A stretch of DNA of 64,000 nucleotides from Desulfovibrio desulfuricans DSM 642 (GCF_000420465.1 NZ_ATUZ01000011.1:682001-746000), one strand, 5' to 3'. Counted from the stretch's first letter, positions 8,700 through 18,860 are shown. The notes: generated by a model not told the origin, from the letters alone. Made by a program: numbers and translations.

Positions 8700-9908
8700 A
8701 TGGCGAAGATTTCCGTCAAGAATCTGTTCAAGGTCTTTGGGCCAAACCCGGAGCATGCCCTTCAACTGGCATCCAAGGGGCGTTCCCGCGAAGATATTTT
8801 GCGGCAGACACGCTCCACCGTGGCATTGCGTGATGTTTCCCTCGATATAGCTGAGCGTGAGCTGCTCGTGGTCATGGGGCTTTCCGGCAGCGGCAAGTCC
8901 ACACTGCTGCGCTGCCTCAACGGGCTCATCATGCCCACGGCTGGTTCCGTGCTGGTAGATGATCGGGACATCATGCAGATGAAGCCGCGTGAGCTGCGCC
9001 GCGTGCGGCAACGCTGCTTTGGCATGGTTTTTCAAAATTTTGCCCTTTTTCCACACCGCACCGTGCTGCAAAACGCGGCCTTCGGCCTGGAAGCCATGGG
9101 CATGGGCGAGGCCCTGCGGCTGAAAAAAAGCGGTGAAATACTCGAGCGCGTTGGCCTCTCCCAGTGGGCTAACGCCTATCCCCGGCAGCTTTCCGGCGGC
9201 ATGAAGCAGCGTGTGGGCCTTGCCCGCGCCCTGGCAATGGAGCCGGAAGTACTGCTGATGGACGAAGCCTTCAGCGCGCTTGATCCGCTTATCCGGCAGG
9301 AAATGCAGGAAGAACTCCTGACGCTCCAGCAGGATATCCGCAAGACAATCATCTTTATCACCCATGATCTGAACGAAGCCTTCCGGCTTGGCGACCGCAT
9401 TGTGCTGCTGCAGGACGGCGCGGTGGTGCAGACCGGCACGCCGGAGCAGATACTGCAATCGCCAGCCAACAGTCACGTGGCCCGCTTTGTGGCCTCTGCC
9501 GACGTGACCCATGTGCTCACGGCGGGCGGCATCATGAAACGGTCAGAAGACTGGGCCGTACTGGGCCTTGACGGGCCGCATTCCGTTTTGCGCAAGATGG
9601 CCGCTCATTCCATAAGCTCGCTGTTTGTCATTGATGCGCAGCGGCGCTTTGCGGGCATTCTGTATGCCGCCGACGCCGAGCGCATGGTGGCCCAAGGCAA
9701 GACGGACATTGCCGCCATCACCCAGCGCGACATAACAACAGTTTCGCCCTCGACCCCCATTGCAGAAGTAATGCCCATCATGGCTGAGCTTCCTTATCCG
9801 CTGGCCGTTGTTGACGAGCGGCAGCGGCTCCAGGGCGTCATCGTACGCGGCCTGCTGCTGGCGGCAATGGTGGAGGGCATGGAAGCGGGAGGTCAAAATG
9901 CTGCCTAG
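8700..9908 (+). CDS. proV: Glycine betaine/proline betaine ABC transporter ATP-binding protein with CBS domains
   Basis: The 402-residue protein has Walker A GLSGSGKSTLL, signature LSGGMKQRVGLARAL and Walker B VLLMDEAFSALD, then a C-terminal pair of CBS motifs (about residues 280-400) as in ProV/OpuAA, which sense ionic strength. It powers uptake of compatible solutes. The N-terminal KVFGPNPEHALQL extension is also ProV-like. The start at 8700 follows AGGAG; upstream codons of the frame lie in untranslated leader. Its end overlaps proW by 11 bases. Confidence 0.95.
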   Translation: MAKISVKNLFKVFGPNPEHALQLASKGRSREDILRQTRSTVALRDVSLDIAERELLVVMGLSGSGKSTLLRCLNGLIMPTAGSVLVDDRDIMQMKPRELRRVRQRCFGMVFQNFALFPHRTVLQNAAFGLEAMGMGEALRLKKSGEILERVGLSQWANAYPRQLSGGMKQRVGLARALAMEPEVLLMDEAFSALDPLIRQEMQEELLTLQQDIRKTIIFITHDLNEAFRLGDRIVLLQDGAVVQTGTPEQILQSPANSHVARFVASADVTHVLTAGGIMKRSEDWAVLGLDGPHSVLRKMAAHSISSLFVIDAQRRFAGILYAADAERMVAQGKTDIAAITQRDITTVSPSTPIAEVMPIMAELPYPLAVVDERQRLQGVIVRGLLLAAMVEGMEAGGQNAA

Positions 9909-10737
9909 AATCCCCTTAGCCCAGAGCATTGACGCCTCCGTAGATTTTCTGGTGGAAACCTGCTCGGATTTTACCCGCGCTGGTTCTGCGGCAATGGGTA
10001 CGCTGCTGGACGGGTTTGAAAACCTGCTCATGCTGCCCCAACCCTGGCTTTTCATCATCCTGCTGGGCCTTGTGTGCTGGTGGGCCACGCGCAGTATCAA
10101 GTTGCCCGCCTTTTCCATGCTGGGCTTTGCCCTGCTCTGGAACCTTGGCTTGTGGGAACCGACCATGAGCACGCTTGCCCTGGTGCTTTCCGCAACCTTG
10201 CTTTCCGTGTTGCTGGGGGTTCCCTGCGGCATTCTGGCGGCGGTGTCGGGCTGGGGCAGGCAGATCATCATGCCCGTGCTGGATGTTATGCAGACCATGC
10301 CCGCATTTGTGTATCTTATCCCCGCCATTCCCTTTTTCGGCATCGGCAAGGTAAGCGCCGTTGTGGCAACGGTGGTCTTTTCCGTGCCGCCCGCCATTCG
10401 CCTTACCTGCCTGGGCATCCGGCAGATTCCCGCAGATCTTGTGGAATGCGCCGAGGCCTTTGGCCTCACGCGAGTGCAGCGCCTGCGCAAGCTGGAGCTG
10501 CCCCTCGCCATGCCCACCATTGTGGCGGGCGTGAACCAGACAATCATGCTGGCGCTTTCCATGGCGGTCATTGCCGCCATGATCGGTGCGCGCGGCCTTG
10601 GCGGCGAAGTCTGGAAAGCAATCCAGAGATTGCAGATAGGAAATGGCTTTGAAGCCGGACTTGGAATTGTTATCGTGGCAATCACACTTGATCGCCTCTT
10701 TCGTGCGTTGGCGCAAAAATGCGCCGGACAAAACTAG
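9898..10737 (+). CDS. proW: Glycine betaine/proline betaine ABC transporter permease
   Basis: The 279-residue membrane protein has several hydrophobic segments and the binding-protein-dependent permease EAA region (ECAEAFGLTRVQRLRKLELPLAMP at about residues 182-205). It forms the channel between ProV and ProX. The ATG at 9898 lies inside the end of proV, so translation is coupled. Upstream in-frame codons belong to proV DNA and were discarded. It is followed 13 bases later by proX. Confidence 0.93.
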   Translation: MLPRIPLAQSIDASVDFLVETCSDFTRAGSAAMGTLLDGFENLLMLPQPWLFIILLGLVCWWATRSIKLPAFSMLGFALLWNLGLWEPTMSTLALVLSATLLSVLLGVPCGILAAVSGWGRQIIMPVLDVMQTMPAFVYLIPAIPFFGIGKVSAVVATVVFSVPPAIRLTCLGIRQIPADLVECAEAFGLTRVQRLRKLELPLAMPTIVAGVNQTIMLALSMAVIAAMIGARGLGGEVWKAIQRLQIGNGFEAGLGIVIVAITLDRLFRALAQKCAGQN

Positions 10738-10750
10738 ACGGGAGGACGCA

Positions 10751-11617
10751 ATGACACGCAGACTTTTTATAGTGGTTCTTGCCTTTATGGTTTTGTGGGC
10801 GTGGCCTGCTCAGGCCGCTGCCGGCAGCAAACAGAACAAAACCCTTAAAATTGTCTATGTAGAGTGGGATTGCGCCACTGCCTCCAGCAATCTTGCCAAG
10901 GCCGTGCTGGAAGACAAGCTCGGTTACAAGGTGGAATTGCTGCCCGTTACCCAGCCAATTTTATGGACAAGTATGGCCAGCGGCGATGCCGATGCCATGG
11001 TGACGGCCTGGCTGCCCGATACCCACGCCGCCATGTACGGCAAGGTGAAAAATCAGGTGGAAATGCTGGGCAAGCTTGTGGGCGGTGCGCGCCTTGGGCT
11101 GGCCGTGCCGGATTACGTGCCGCTCAAGTCCATTGATGAACTGGACGCCAATGCGGACAAGTTCAAGGGGCGCATTGTGGGCATTGATCCGGGTTCCGGC
11201 CTGATGCAGCTTACGGAAAAAGCCATGAAGGATTATGGCATCAAGAAGTTGCAGCTTGTGGAAGGCAGCGGAGCCATCATGACCTCCAGCCTGGCTGAGG
11301 CCATCCGCAAGCAGGAATGGATTGTGGTGACGGCCTGGTCGCCCCACTGGATGTTTGGCCGCTGGCAGATGCATTATCTGGATGATCCGCTGGGCAGCCT
11401 GGGCAAGGAAGAAGGCATTTTCAAGGTTGGCCGCAAAGGGCTGAAAAAGGATCATCCCGATGCCTGGGCCTTTTTGACCAACTTTCGGTACGAAGATCCA
11501 AGCCAGCTCCAGAGGCTCATGAACTGGAATCAGGAAAAGGGCGCAGATCCTCTGAAAAACGCCCGCCGCTTCATGAAGGAAAATCCCCAGCTGGTAGAAG
11601 CCTGGCTTAAAAAATAA
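10751..11617 (+). CDS. proX: Glycine betaine-binding periplasmic protein
   Basis: The 288-residue protein has a Sec signal peptide (cleavage about AQAAAG, residue 23) and an OpuAC/ProX-type fold: VYVEWDCATASSNLAKAVLE, then SGDADAMVTAWLPDTHA and a Trp-rich VVTAWSPHWMFGRW that fits the aromatic cage for quaternary amines. It captures betaine in the periplasm for ProVW. The start at 10751 follows GGAGGACGCA. It closes the proVWX operon, with a hairpin behind it. Confidence 0.93.
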   Translation: MTRRLFIVVLAFMVLWAWPAQAAAGSKQNKTLKIVYVEWDCATASSNLAKAVLEDKLGYKVELLPVTQPILWTSMASGDADAMVTAWLPDTHAAMYGKVKNQVEMLGKLVGGARLGLAVPDYVPLKSIDELDANADKFKGRIVGIDPGSGLMQLTEKAMKDYGIKKLQLVEGSGAIMTSSLAEAIRKQEWIVVTAWSPHWMFGRWQMHYLDDPLGSLGKEEGIFKVGRKGLKKDHPDAWAFLTNFRYEDPSQLQRLMNWNQEKGADPLKNARRFMKENPQLVEAWLKK

Positions 11618-11652
11618 TTGATACCTGCAAGAGGCGTTGTTGTTCCTCCTGA

Positions 11653-11688
11653 TGCACCCCGGTTGCCCGCAAAGGCCGCCGGGGTGTA
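11653..11688. terminator. Hairpin between convergent proX and comEC
   Basis: TGCACCCCGG and a near-complementary CCGGGGTGTA form a GC-rich stem between two convergent genes. There is no clear T-run, so it may act as a bidirectional barrier. Confidence 0.5.
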
Positions 11689-11693
11689 TGCGT

Positions 11694-14396
11694 TCAGGGC
11701 CGTGCGGAATGAGCGGCTGGCGGGCCAAGACTGTCGCTGCGCGCGGGCCAGATAATCCGCACAGCGCCGTCACGCCCTGTGTAATGCAGCGGGGCGCTCG
11801 CGGCATCGCACCACTCGCGCAGTGGTTGTGAAGGGTAGCCGTAGCGGTTTTCAAATCCGCACGAGGCGACCACAAAGCCGGGCTGCACAGCTTCATAAAA
11901 TTCCGGCAGAAACCCTGTGGCAGAACCGTGGTGCGGCGCAACAAGAACTTCGGCCCGCAGGTCATCGCCGTTATTGAGCAGACGGCGCAGCACCGGGCGT
12001 TCCGCATCGCCCAGAAACAGGGCCAGACCACGGCCATGCTGGGTCAGCCGGGCCACCACAGAGGCATCGTTGCCTTGCCATGCGTCCCACTCGTTCATTG
12101 GAGGGTGCAGAATTTCCAGGCGCAGACCCAGAGACGGTTTGCCCAGCATCAGAACATCACCACGGACAAGGGCGCGGCTGTGGTGGGCCGTGCGCGCCGT
12201 GCGCCACTGTTCGCCCCAGCTGCCCTTGCCTTCGCGCCCATTGTCCAGCAGGTGATCTACACGAAAAACGCGCAGTATGTGCAGCAAGCCGCCCATGTGG
12301 TCAAGGTCGGGGTGGGTGTTGAGTATGGCGGTCAGGTGCGGCGCGTCATTATAGGTCAGGGCCGGGGCCACCAGCGCCTGCCCCGGATCAAAACGCGGCG
12401 AGGCGCTGCCCCCGCCGTCCAGCAGCAGGCGTACATGCCCCGGCAGACGCAGCAGCAGGGCCTGACTCTGCCCCACATCCAGCACATCAAGGCGGATATG
12501 GTCTGACAGGCGCTCTGCAGTGCGCAGGGTCGGGCCAACGCATAACAGCAGCGCCCCGGCCAGCAGCAGACGTTGCGCCGCGCGGGGCAGGTCTGTGCGC
12601 CCCGCCTTCAGCGCCAGCGCCCCAAGCAAGGCCGCAAAAGCTGGCAGGGCTGTCCAGTGCGGGCGCAGCAGGGCCGGGGGCTGCAACAGGTTTGCGCCAG
12701 CCAGCCACGCAAGGCAGTCTGTAAGCCATTGGCAGGGCAGAGCCGCCAAGTCCAGCACTGCCCGTGCCGCAAGGTCAAGGCCAAGAGCGGACAGGAACAG
12801 GCCGAGCACAGAGGCGGGCAACACCAGCATGTCGGCCACGGGCAGCCAGAGCACATTGAGCCAGAACCAGTGCCCCATATTGTTGAACAGCAGCATGTTC
12901 AGAGGCAGCAGGGCAATCTGGATGCCCAGGGAAACCAGAAATATCCGCGTTAATGCCCACGTTCCCCGGCGGATCTTTTGATTCACACGTCTGACGAAAC
13001 TTCCGCCCTGCCGTATCTGTGCAGCCGCATCCGGCTTTGGGGCCAGCACCCGCAACCAGGGCAGGCTCATGCCGATAACCGCCACGCACAGCACGGAAAG
13101 TTGCAGGCCTGTGTCCAGCATGCTCAGGGGGGAGACCACGCTGATGCAGAGCAGGGCGGCGCAGAGCACATCAAGCGTTGTGTGGGGCCGCCCACGCAAG
13201 AAATAGAGGGCAAGAAGCAGCAGCATGACGGCAGCCCGCAGCAATGACGCCGGGGCATCGCCCAGCCACAGGTAGGCCAGTGCTGGCGGCAGTGTTGCCA
13301 GCAGCGCCCAGACTGCGCGGGGGCGGCGCAGGTATATGCCGGGGCGAACCCGCGCGGCGGCAAGCACGCAGAGCAGGCCCACAAGGCCCGCCACGGTGAG
13401 GTGCTGGCCGGAAAGGGCGAGGCTGTGCACAAGCGTGGCCGAGGCAAAATTGTTCAGTGTCTGCTGGTTCAGGTATTGCCTGTCGCCAAAGAGCAGAGCC
13501 AGCAGGATGGCCTTGCCCTGCGAAAGCTTGTACTGCGTGGGCTTGCCTTGTGCGAGCTGGTTGTGGGGCAGCGGAGGGGAAGCGTCTGCCGCTATGGTTT
13601 CGTCTGGCCCTCCCGTATGGGACTGTGCCGCCTCCTGGGCAGGAAACAGCGCGCCCACAAAATCCTGCCGCAAGGATTCGCGCCAGCGGGCGGAGAGGGT
13701 CGGCTGGCCGGAAATGTGCGGGTCTCCCTGATTGCCCAGAGACCACATGCGCCAGCGCACGCCTTGAGCCGCCAGCCACAGGCCCCAGTCGGTCTGGCCT
13801 TCGTTGGCAAAGCCCTGCGCGGGCATGGGCCGCCGCGTCAGGCAGACTGTCTGGCCGGGGAGCGGAGGAGAAAGGGCAATGGCGGCTGTGGGGGCTTCCC
13901 ATGTCCAGGCCAGTTTGCCGGGCAGGGGGCGGACGGCGGAAGCTGCGGCGTCTGCCGGTATTGCGGCAGCATCGGAGGCAGAGGTCAGGCCGTCCCTGAT
14001 GTCTGCATACACAGGGCGCACATCGCTCAGCAGCAGGCGCAGGCGGTTGTCGGGCAGGCCCTGCATATCGCGCACAATGCCGCACACTCGCGGCGGCTGG
14101 GCAGATTCGTGCAACCATTGGGGCGGCTGGCCCGTCGGCCTTGCCTGCTCTTCTGTTGAGAGCAGCGTTTGCCACGGGCAACCATAGAGTTGCCAGTATC
14201 CGGTCAGAAATCCCGCCAGCAGGCACAAGGCGGCAAGAGCCGTGCGCGCGGCGCGCCACAGGCGGGCATCCGCAAAAAACAGCAGCAAGGCGCAGCAAAG
14301 TGAGGGCAGGGGCCAGGGTGCCGCGGTAATGCCCGCTATCCAGAAGCCCAGATACGTCTGCCAGAGCAGGGGGGCTTGCAATGGAGGGTGCCGCAT
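11694..14396 (-). CDS. comEC: ComEC/Rec2 family DNA uptake channel
   Basis: The 900-residue protein has the three ComEC parts: an N-terminal DUF4131-like region with membrane segments, a central multi-pass competence domain (LVHSLALSGQHLTVAGLVG, then many hydrophobic segments), and a C-terminal metallo-beta-lactamase fold with NTHPDLDHMGG and VLVAPHHGSATG. ComEC moves single-stranded DNA through the inner membrane in natural transformation. The start at 14396 is chosen for MRHPPLQ following AAGG. Other competence genes are not in the window. It sits downstream of smpB but behind a terminator. Confidence 0.93.
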   Translation of the reverse strand: MRHPPLQAPLLWQTYLGFWIAGITAAPWPLPSLCCALLLFFADARLWRAARTALAALCLLAGFLTGYWQLYGCPWQTLLSTEEQARPTGQPPQWLHESAQPPRVCGIVRDMQGLPDNRLRLLLSDVRPVYADIRDGLTSASDAAAIPADAAASAVRPLPGKLAWTWEAPTAAIALSPPLPGQTVCLTRRPMPAQGFANEGQTDWGLWLAAQGVRWRMWSLGNQGDPHISGQPTLSARWRESLRQDFVGALFPAQEAAQSHTGGPDETIAADASPPLPHNQLAQGKPTQYKLSQGKAILLALLFGDRQYLNQQTLNNFASATLVHSLALSGQHLTVAGLVGLLCVLAAARVRPGIYLRRPRAVWALLATLPPALAYLWLGDAPASLLRAAVMLLLLALYFLRGRPHTTLDVLCAALLCISVVSPLSMLDTGLQLSVLCVAVIGMSLPWLRVLAPKPDAAAQIRQGGSFVRRVNQKIRRGTWALTRIFLVSLGIQIALLPLNMLLFNNMGHWFWLNVLWLPVADMLVLPASVLGLFLSALGLDLAARAVLDLAALPCQWLTDCLAWLAGANLLQPPALLRPHWTALPAFAALLGALALKAGRTDLPRAAQRLLLAGALLLCVGPTLRTAERLSDHIRLDVLDVGQSQALLLRLPGHVRLLLDGGGSASPRFDPGQALVAPALTYNDAPHLTAILNTHPDLDHMGGLLHILRVFRVDHLLDNGREGKGSWGEQWRTARTAHHSRALVRGDVLMLGKPSLGLRLEILHPPMNEWDAWQGNDASVVARLTQHGRGLALFLGDAERPVLRRLLNNGDDLRAEVLVAPHHGSATGFLPEFYEAVQPGFVVASCGFENRYGYPSQPLREWCDAASAPLHYTGRDGAVRIIWPARSDSLGPPAAHSARP

Positions 14397-14445
14397 GACG
14401 AACCTTGTAGAAGTGATGCTCGGCGCGAGTGCGGAGAGCCGTGCG

Positions 14446-14485
14446 CGCAAAAAAAGGAGCGCCCTTGCAGCAAGAGCGCCCCTTT
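14446..14485 (-). terminator. Rho-independent terminator after smpB
   Basis: On the minus strand AAAGGGGCGC and GCGCTCCTTT form a stem with one mismatch, directly followed by TTTTTTT-like sequence. It lies just past the smpB stop and inside the comEC leader, separating the two. Confidence 0.85.
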
Positions 14486-14498
14486 GAACAGCGGGAGG

Positions 14499-14954
14499 CT
14501 AGGACAGCTCCCGGGCCATATCCCGTTCTTCTGCCCTGCGTTTGAGTGTTTCGCGGTGGTCGTGCAGTTTTTTGCCCTTGCCGAGGGCAATTTCTACCTT
14601 GATCTTGCCCCGCTTGAAGTAGAGGCGCACGGGCACAACCGTCAGGCCTTGCTGGGCCACCAGCCCCGCGAATTTGGAAATTTCCCGCTCGTGCAGCAGC
14701 AGTTTGCGCGCGCGGTCTGGCTCCTGCGACACATAGCCCGCGTTGGCGTAGGGCGCAATGTGCAGTGAAACAAGCCAGGCTTCTCCCTGGCGAAAGTCTA
14801 CGTAGCTGTCGATAAAGTTGACCTTGCCCGCGCGGATGCTTTTGACTTCCGGGCCGGTCAGTACAATGCCCGCCTCGGTGAACTCGGAAAGTTCATAGAG
14901 GTGGCGGGCCTTTTTATTCAGGGCCACAGTGGATGGGGATGTTTTCTGGTTCAT
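14499..14954 (-). CDS. smpB: SsrA-binding protein SmpB
   Basis: The 151-residue protein matches SmpB along its length: [22 protein letters not shown] near the start, [14 protein letters not shown], and a basic tail [14 protein letters not shown]...DMARE. It binds tmRNA and delivers it to stalled ribosomes. Its ATG overlaps the ptsI stop (ATGA at 14951-14954), so it is co-translated with the PTS genes. The tmRNA gene is not in this window. Confidence 0.97.
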   Translation of the reverse strand: MNQKTSPSTVALNKKARHLYELSEFTEAGIVLTGPEVKSIRAGKVNFIDSYVDFRQGEAWLVSLHIAPYANAGYVSQEPDRARKLLLHEREISKFAGLVAQQGLTVVPVRLYFKRGKIKVEIALGKGKKLHDHRETLKRRAEERDMARELS

Positions 14955-16723
14955 GGGTGACTGTATGTAAAAAGGCTTGTGGTGTGAAAGGCCAGTTCCT
15001 GTCCCAGTGACTGTTGCAACGCTTCGCGCACCATGCGCTTGGAAGCGGCCACATCGGTGCTGAGCAGCACGCTGTTGGCCAGATCCATGCAGGTCTGGGC
15101 GTTGAACTGGCGTATAAGGTGCTTCATGCCCGGTACAAATCGGGGGGCGGCGGACACAGTGTCCACGCCCATGCCCAGCAGCAGGGCCAGGCCAAAGGGG
15201 TCAGAAGCAAGCTCGCCGCAGACGGAAACGCCTATGCCCTCGCGGTGGGCGGCGTCAATGATGTGCTTGAGCGAGCGCACGATAGCCGGATGCAGCGGCT
15301 CGTTGAGGTAGGCCACATGGCGGTTGTTGCGGTCAATACCCATTATGTAGTGGATAAGGTCATTGGTGCCGATGCTGAAAAAGTCGCATTCCCGCGCAAG
15401 GGCATCGCAAATAAGGGCCGCAGCCGGGGTTTCAACCATGACGCCCAAGGGCAGCAATGGGGCGTGGGGCAGGTTTTGCGCCGCAAGCTCCTGATGCAGT
15501 TCCTGCATGATGCGGCGCACCTGTTGCACTTCATCCAGGCAGGAAATCATGGGCAGCATGATGGCCACATTGCCCATAGCCCCGGCGCGCATGAGCGCCC
15601 GCAGCTGCGTGCGAAAAATGCCCTGATGCCGCAGGCAAAAACGTATGCCGCGCAAACCCAGCGCCGGGTTAGGCTCCTTGAGCACTGCCTGCGCGTGGAG
15701 CATCTTGTCCGCGCCCACGTCAAGCGTGCGAAAGACCACACGATCCGGCGCGGCCCGCTGTGCCACTGCCGCGTATTCTGCCAGCAGGTCTTCTTCTGAC
15801 GGCAGACGGTCGGTAAAATAGGCAAACTCGGTGCGGTACAGGCCCACTCCGTCAGCTCCGCACTGGGCAAGAGCAGACAGCTCGTTGGTGCCTTCAAGGT
15901 TGGCCTGCACTTCCACGCGCACGCCATCGCACATTTCGGCAGGCCAGCGGGCAGATTTGAGCGTGAGGTCTTCCCACGCCGTATATTCCTCGCGCCGGGC
16001 CGTAAAGCGGGCCTCGTCAGCGTCATCGGGGCTCAGCAGCACGCTGCCGCCGAGGCCGTCCACTACCAGCGTCTCGTTTTCGCGGGCAATGTCCATAAGC
16101 CCGGTAACGCCCGCAAGGCAGGGAATGTGCAGCCCGCGCGACAAAATGGCCGTGTGGGAGGTGGGGCCGCCTTCTGCGGTCAGAATGCCCAGCACCAGGT
16201 CAAGGTTGAGTTCCATGACATCGGCGGGGGAGAGGTCTTCCGCCACCAGCACGCCGGGGGTTTCATCCTCTCCCTTGTGGGCCGGGTCTGCCGCCAGATG
16301 CTCGCGCAGGCGCAGGCCCACGGCGCGGATATCCTGGGCGCGGTCGCGCAGGTAGGCATCGTCCATACTTCTGAACAGCGCGCACAGTTCATCCACCGTG
16401 AGTTTGAGCGCCCACGAGGCGCACACAAGGTTGCTCTCTATGCGGGCCAGCGCGGCCTTGAGCAGCTTGGGGTCGCGGGCCATTTCCATCTGGGCGGCAA
16501 TGACGTCGCGGTATTCCGAAAGGTCTTCCGGCACATTTTCCATGGTGGCGGCCAGCGAGGCGCGCACGCTTTCAGCGGCGGCGCGCAGGGTCTCCTGCTC
16601 CGCAGCCACTTCGGCGGCAGTGATGCGGCGTTCGTCATCCTGCCGTGTCTTGTGCATGAAACGCACCCTGCCTATGGCTACGCCAGGCGAAACAGGTGTG
16701 CCGAAAAGTACCGCGCGGGCCAT
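14951..16723 (-). CDS. ptsI: Phosphoenolpyruvate-protein phosphotransferase (PTS enzyme I)
   Basis: The 590-residue protein is a full-length EI. The phospho-accepting histidine sits in [14 protein letters not shown] (about residue 190), the PEP-binding domain contains GVGLYRTEF and the C-terminal [18 protein letters not shown], with CGE(LA)SD near the end. It transfers phosphate from PEP to HPr in the cytoplasm. It starts one base after the HPr stop, with AGGA as ribosome site inside the HPr end. Linked to HPr and an EIID, it may serve a mannose-family PTS or a mainly regulatory PTS. Confidence 0.96.
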   Translation of the reverse strand: MARAVLFGTPVSPGVAIGRVRFMHKTRQDDERRITAAEVAAEQETLRAAAESVRASLAATMENVPEDLSEYRDVIAAQMEMARDPKLLKAALARIESNLVCASWALKLTVDELCALFRSMDDAYLRDRAQDIRAVGLRLREHLAADPAHKGEDETPGVLVAEDLSPADVMELNLDLVLGILTAEGGPTSHTAILSRGLHIPCLAGVTGLMDIARENETLVVDGLGGSVLLSPDDADEARFTARREEYTAWEDLTLKSARWPAEMCDGVRVEVQANLEGTNELSALAQCGADGVGLYRTEFAYFTDRLPSEEDLLAEYAAVAQRAAPDRVVFRTLDVGADKMLHAQAVLKEPNPALGLRGIRFCLRHQGIFRTQLRALMRAGAMGNVAIMLPMISCLDEVQQVRRIMQELHQELAAQNLPHAPLLPLGVMVETPAAALICDALARECDFFSIGTNDLIHYIMGIDRNNRHVAYLNEPLHPAIVRSLKHIIDAAHREGIGVSVCGELASDPFGLALLLGMGVDTVSAAPRFVPGMKHLIRQFNAQTCMDLANSVLLSTDVAASKRMVREALQQSLGQELAFHTTSLFTYSHP

Positions 16724-16724
16724 G

Positions 16725-17018
16725 TCAGTCCTGTAGATTGGTTAAAAATTGGGCCAGACCGCAAAGGGCCTCGCGGGCATCGTCACCCTGAGCCACCAGG
16801 GTCAGTTCCGCATTGGCGGGCGGCGCAAGAGAAAGTATGTCGAGCATGCTTTTGGCGTCTACTTCGCCGGTGTCGCTGACAAGCAGTATATCTGAGGCAT
16901 AGCGCTGCGCCTCTTGCGCCAGACGGGCCGCCGGCCGGGCGTGCAGGCCGTTGCGCAGGCCAATGCATACCCGTAGCGCCAGCCCGCGCGGCGTTTGTTC
17001 TATGGCTTCTTCCATCAT
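16725..17018 (-). CDS. ptsH: Phosphocarrier protein HPr
   Basis: This 97-residue HPr has the active histidine in GLHARPAARLAQEAQ (about residue 25) and the regulatory-serine region KSMLDILSL (about residue 56), where HPr kinase would act if present. It passes phosphate from EI to EII proteins. The N-terminus is some ten residues longer than in E. coli HPr; there are two adjacent Met codons and the second could be the start. Coupled to ptsI with a 1-base gap. Confidence 0.94.
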   Translation of the reverse strand: MMEEAIEQTPRGLALRVCIGLRNGLHARPAARLAQEAQRYASDILLVSDTGEVDAKSMLDILSLAPPANAELTLVAQGDDAREALCGLAQFLTNLQD

Positions 17019-17088
17019 CCTACCTTATGAGCGTTTTATCGGCCAAAAGGGGGACAAAGCGTGTCCACTACCGAAAAACACGTATATT

Positions 17089-17838
17089 CTACATGCCTAT
17101 GAAGCCCAAGTCCACGAGAATAAGGGCTCCTGTTGTCACAGCCCAAAGCAGCAGCCTTGGCAGGCGCATTCGCCCCACGAGCCATGCTGCGGCAAGCACC
17201 GCTGCGGCGCCCATGGCGTAGGCAGTCCAGGGAAAGGGCTTCATGGTGCTGATGGGCAGATGCCAGATGACCAGGGCAGCCAGCGCCGCATTGACCATCT
17301 TGAGCCTGTCCACCCAGTTGATGAGGTTGAGCTTGCGCAGGCGGGCGAGCGTGGTCAGCCCGTACCGCAGGCCGGAAACAAAACAGATGGCCCTGAACAG
17401 CAGCAGGGAACCGAACAGGATTACCGCCAGCAGCATGGCAATATTGGTAAAGCCCGCCAGCAGCAGGCTGATGCTGAGCAGCGACCACAGGGGCAGCAAT
17501 GTGCCGCTGAAAAATGAATCGCCCAGGGCAGAGAGGGTTGTGGCCAGCGTTTCGCGCACGGAATTCAGCGCGCCCTCCGGCAGCGCCCCCTTGGCGATGG
17601 CCTGCTCGAGCGAGAGCAGGATGCCCACGAAAAGGGGAATCATGAAGGGGTGGGTGTTGCTGTGCCCCGCGTAACGGCTCATGGCGCGGGCAAAGGCCTG
17701 CGGTTCGGGGTACAGTTCGCGCAGGGCCGGCTCCAGCACGTAGGCCAGGCCTATCTGCTGCATCCCCCGAGCGGTCATGGCTGCATTGATGCAGCCTGTG
17801 CGCGCCAGGCAGGCAAGTACAACGCGTGTGGGATACAT
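17089..17838 (-). CDS. PTS mannose-family IID component
   Basis: The protein (about 249 residues from the ATG at 17838) matches the mannose-type IID membrane subunit: N-terminal RGMQQIGLAYVLEPALRELY, the core GHSNTHPFMIPLFVGILLSLE, and hydrophobic C-terminal segments. A GTG start 75 bases further up is possible, but the ATG matches where family members begin. IID normally works with IIA, IIB and IIC to import sugars; none of these is next to it here, since the upstream neighbour is rsmI. The other subunits must be elsewhere, or the unit is incomplete. Confidence 0.88.
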   Translation of the reverse strand: MYPTRVVLACLARTGCINAAMTARGMQQIGLAYVLEPALRELYPEPQAFARAMSRYAGHSNTHPFMIPLFVGILLSLEQAIAKGALPEGALNSVRETLATTLSALGDSFFSGTLLPLWSLLSISLLLAGFTNIAMLLAVILFGSLLLFRAICFVSGLRYGLTTLARLRKLNLINWVDRLKMVNAALAALVIWHLPISTMKPFPWTAYAMGAAAVLAAAWLVGRMRLPRLLLWAVTTGALILVDLGFIGM

Positions 17839-18008
17839 GGCAACCCCGTGGCATGCCGGTTTGGCAGTTGCGGCGAGTGCGCATTCAAAAGGAAAGCGCC
17901 GCCTTATGAACACTCAGCCATGATCTGCTGTCGCAAACTGCTTCCGCAACGTGCGCAACTGGTGGCCTGATACAAACAGGGGGCAAAGAGCCATGGAGTG
18001 AACCGCCC

Positions 18009-18860
18009 CTATGCTTCCGGCTCTGCCTGTTCCGTGCCCGTCAGCAGGGCGTAAATTTCTTTGCCCGACCAGCCGCGCACGGCATCCTGCACCCTGCGGG
18101 CAACCTGGCGGGGCTTGCCGCCCTGAGCAAGTTCCTCTTGCGCCAGCAGCAGTACATCTTCCCTTGGGGTTCGCTCTGCCTGCTCCGGAGGGCCGACGAC
18201 CACGGTGATTTCGCCCAGCAGGTCATCGGGCAGCAGCTCGCTGTCTTCCAGACGACCTACTATAAATTCCTCGTGTTCCTTGGTCAATTCCCGGCACACG
18301 GCCACCTCGCGGGGGCCAAGAATGCGCGCGGCCTGGGCAAGGCTCTCCTTGAGGCGATCCTTGCGCTCAAAAAAAATGAGCGCGCCCGGCACGTGGGCAA
18401 AGGCGGCAAAAAGGGAGTCGCGCCCTGCGGCATCGCGCGGCAGAAAACCCAGAAAACTGTGCGGCAGCGGCGGAATGCCAGCGGCGGAAAGGGCCGTCAC
18501 AGGAGCCGAAGGCCCCGGCAGTGGGGATACGGCAAGGCCTTCCTTGCGGCAGGCCCGCACCAGACGGTAGCCGGGATCGGCCAAGAGCGGCGTTCCGGCA
18601 TCGGAGACAAGGGCAACGGTCTGGCCTTCACGCAGCATGCGCAATACGCCCTCCTGCCGCTCGGCCTCGTTGTGATCGTAAAAACTCAGCAGGCGGCGGG
18701 CTTCAATGCCGCAATCGCGCAACAGGCGGGCAGTGCGGCGGGTATCCTCTGCCAGCACAAGATCGGCGCTCGCCAGCACTTCGCGCGCTCGCGGCGAAAG
18801 ATCACCAGGGTTGCCAAGTGGCGTTGCCACTATCCACAGACGGTTCGCATTCAAAGGCAT
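18009..18860 (-). CDS. rsmI: 16S rRNA (cytidine-1402-2'-O)-methyltransferase RsmI
   Basis: The 283-residue protein starts [25 protein letters not shown] and has the RsmI hallmarks ADLVLAEDTRRTARLL, VSDAGTPLLADPGYRLVRAC and PGPSAPVTALSAAGIP. It 2'-O-methylates C1402 in the ribosomal P site. The start codon lies 59 bases inside the end of yraN; the reading frame further upstream lacks family similarity. It belongs to the rnhB-yraN-rsmI run. C-terminal length is normal. Confidence 0.95.
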   Translation of the reverse strand: MPLNANRLWIVATPLGNPGDLSPRAREVLASADLVLAEDTRRTARLLRDCGIEARRLLSFYDHNEAERQEGVLRMLREGQTVALVSDAGTPLLADPGYRLVRACRKEGLAVSPLPGPSAPVTALSAAGIPPLPHSFLGFLPRDAAGRDSLFAAFAHVPGALIFFERKDRLKESLAQAARILGPREVAVCRELTKEHEEFIVGRLEDSELLPDDLLGEITVVVGPPEQAERTPREDVLLLAQEELAQGGKPRQVARRVQDAVRGWSGKEIYALLTGTEQAEPEA

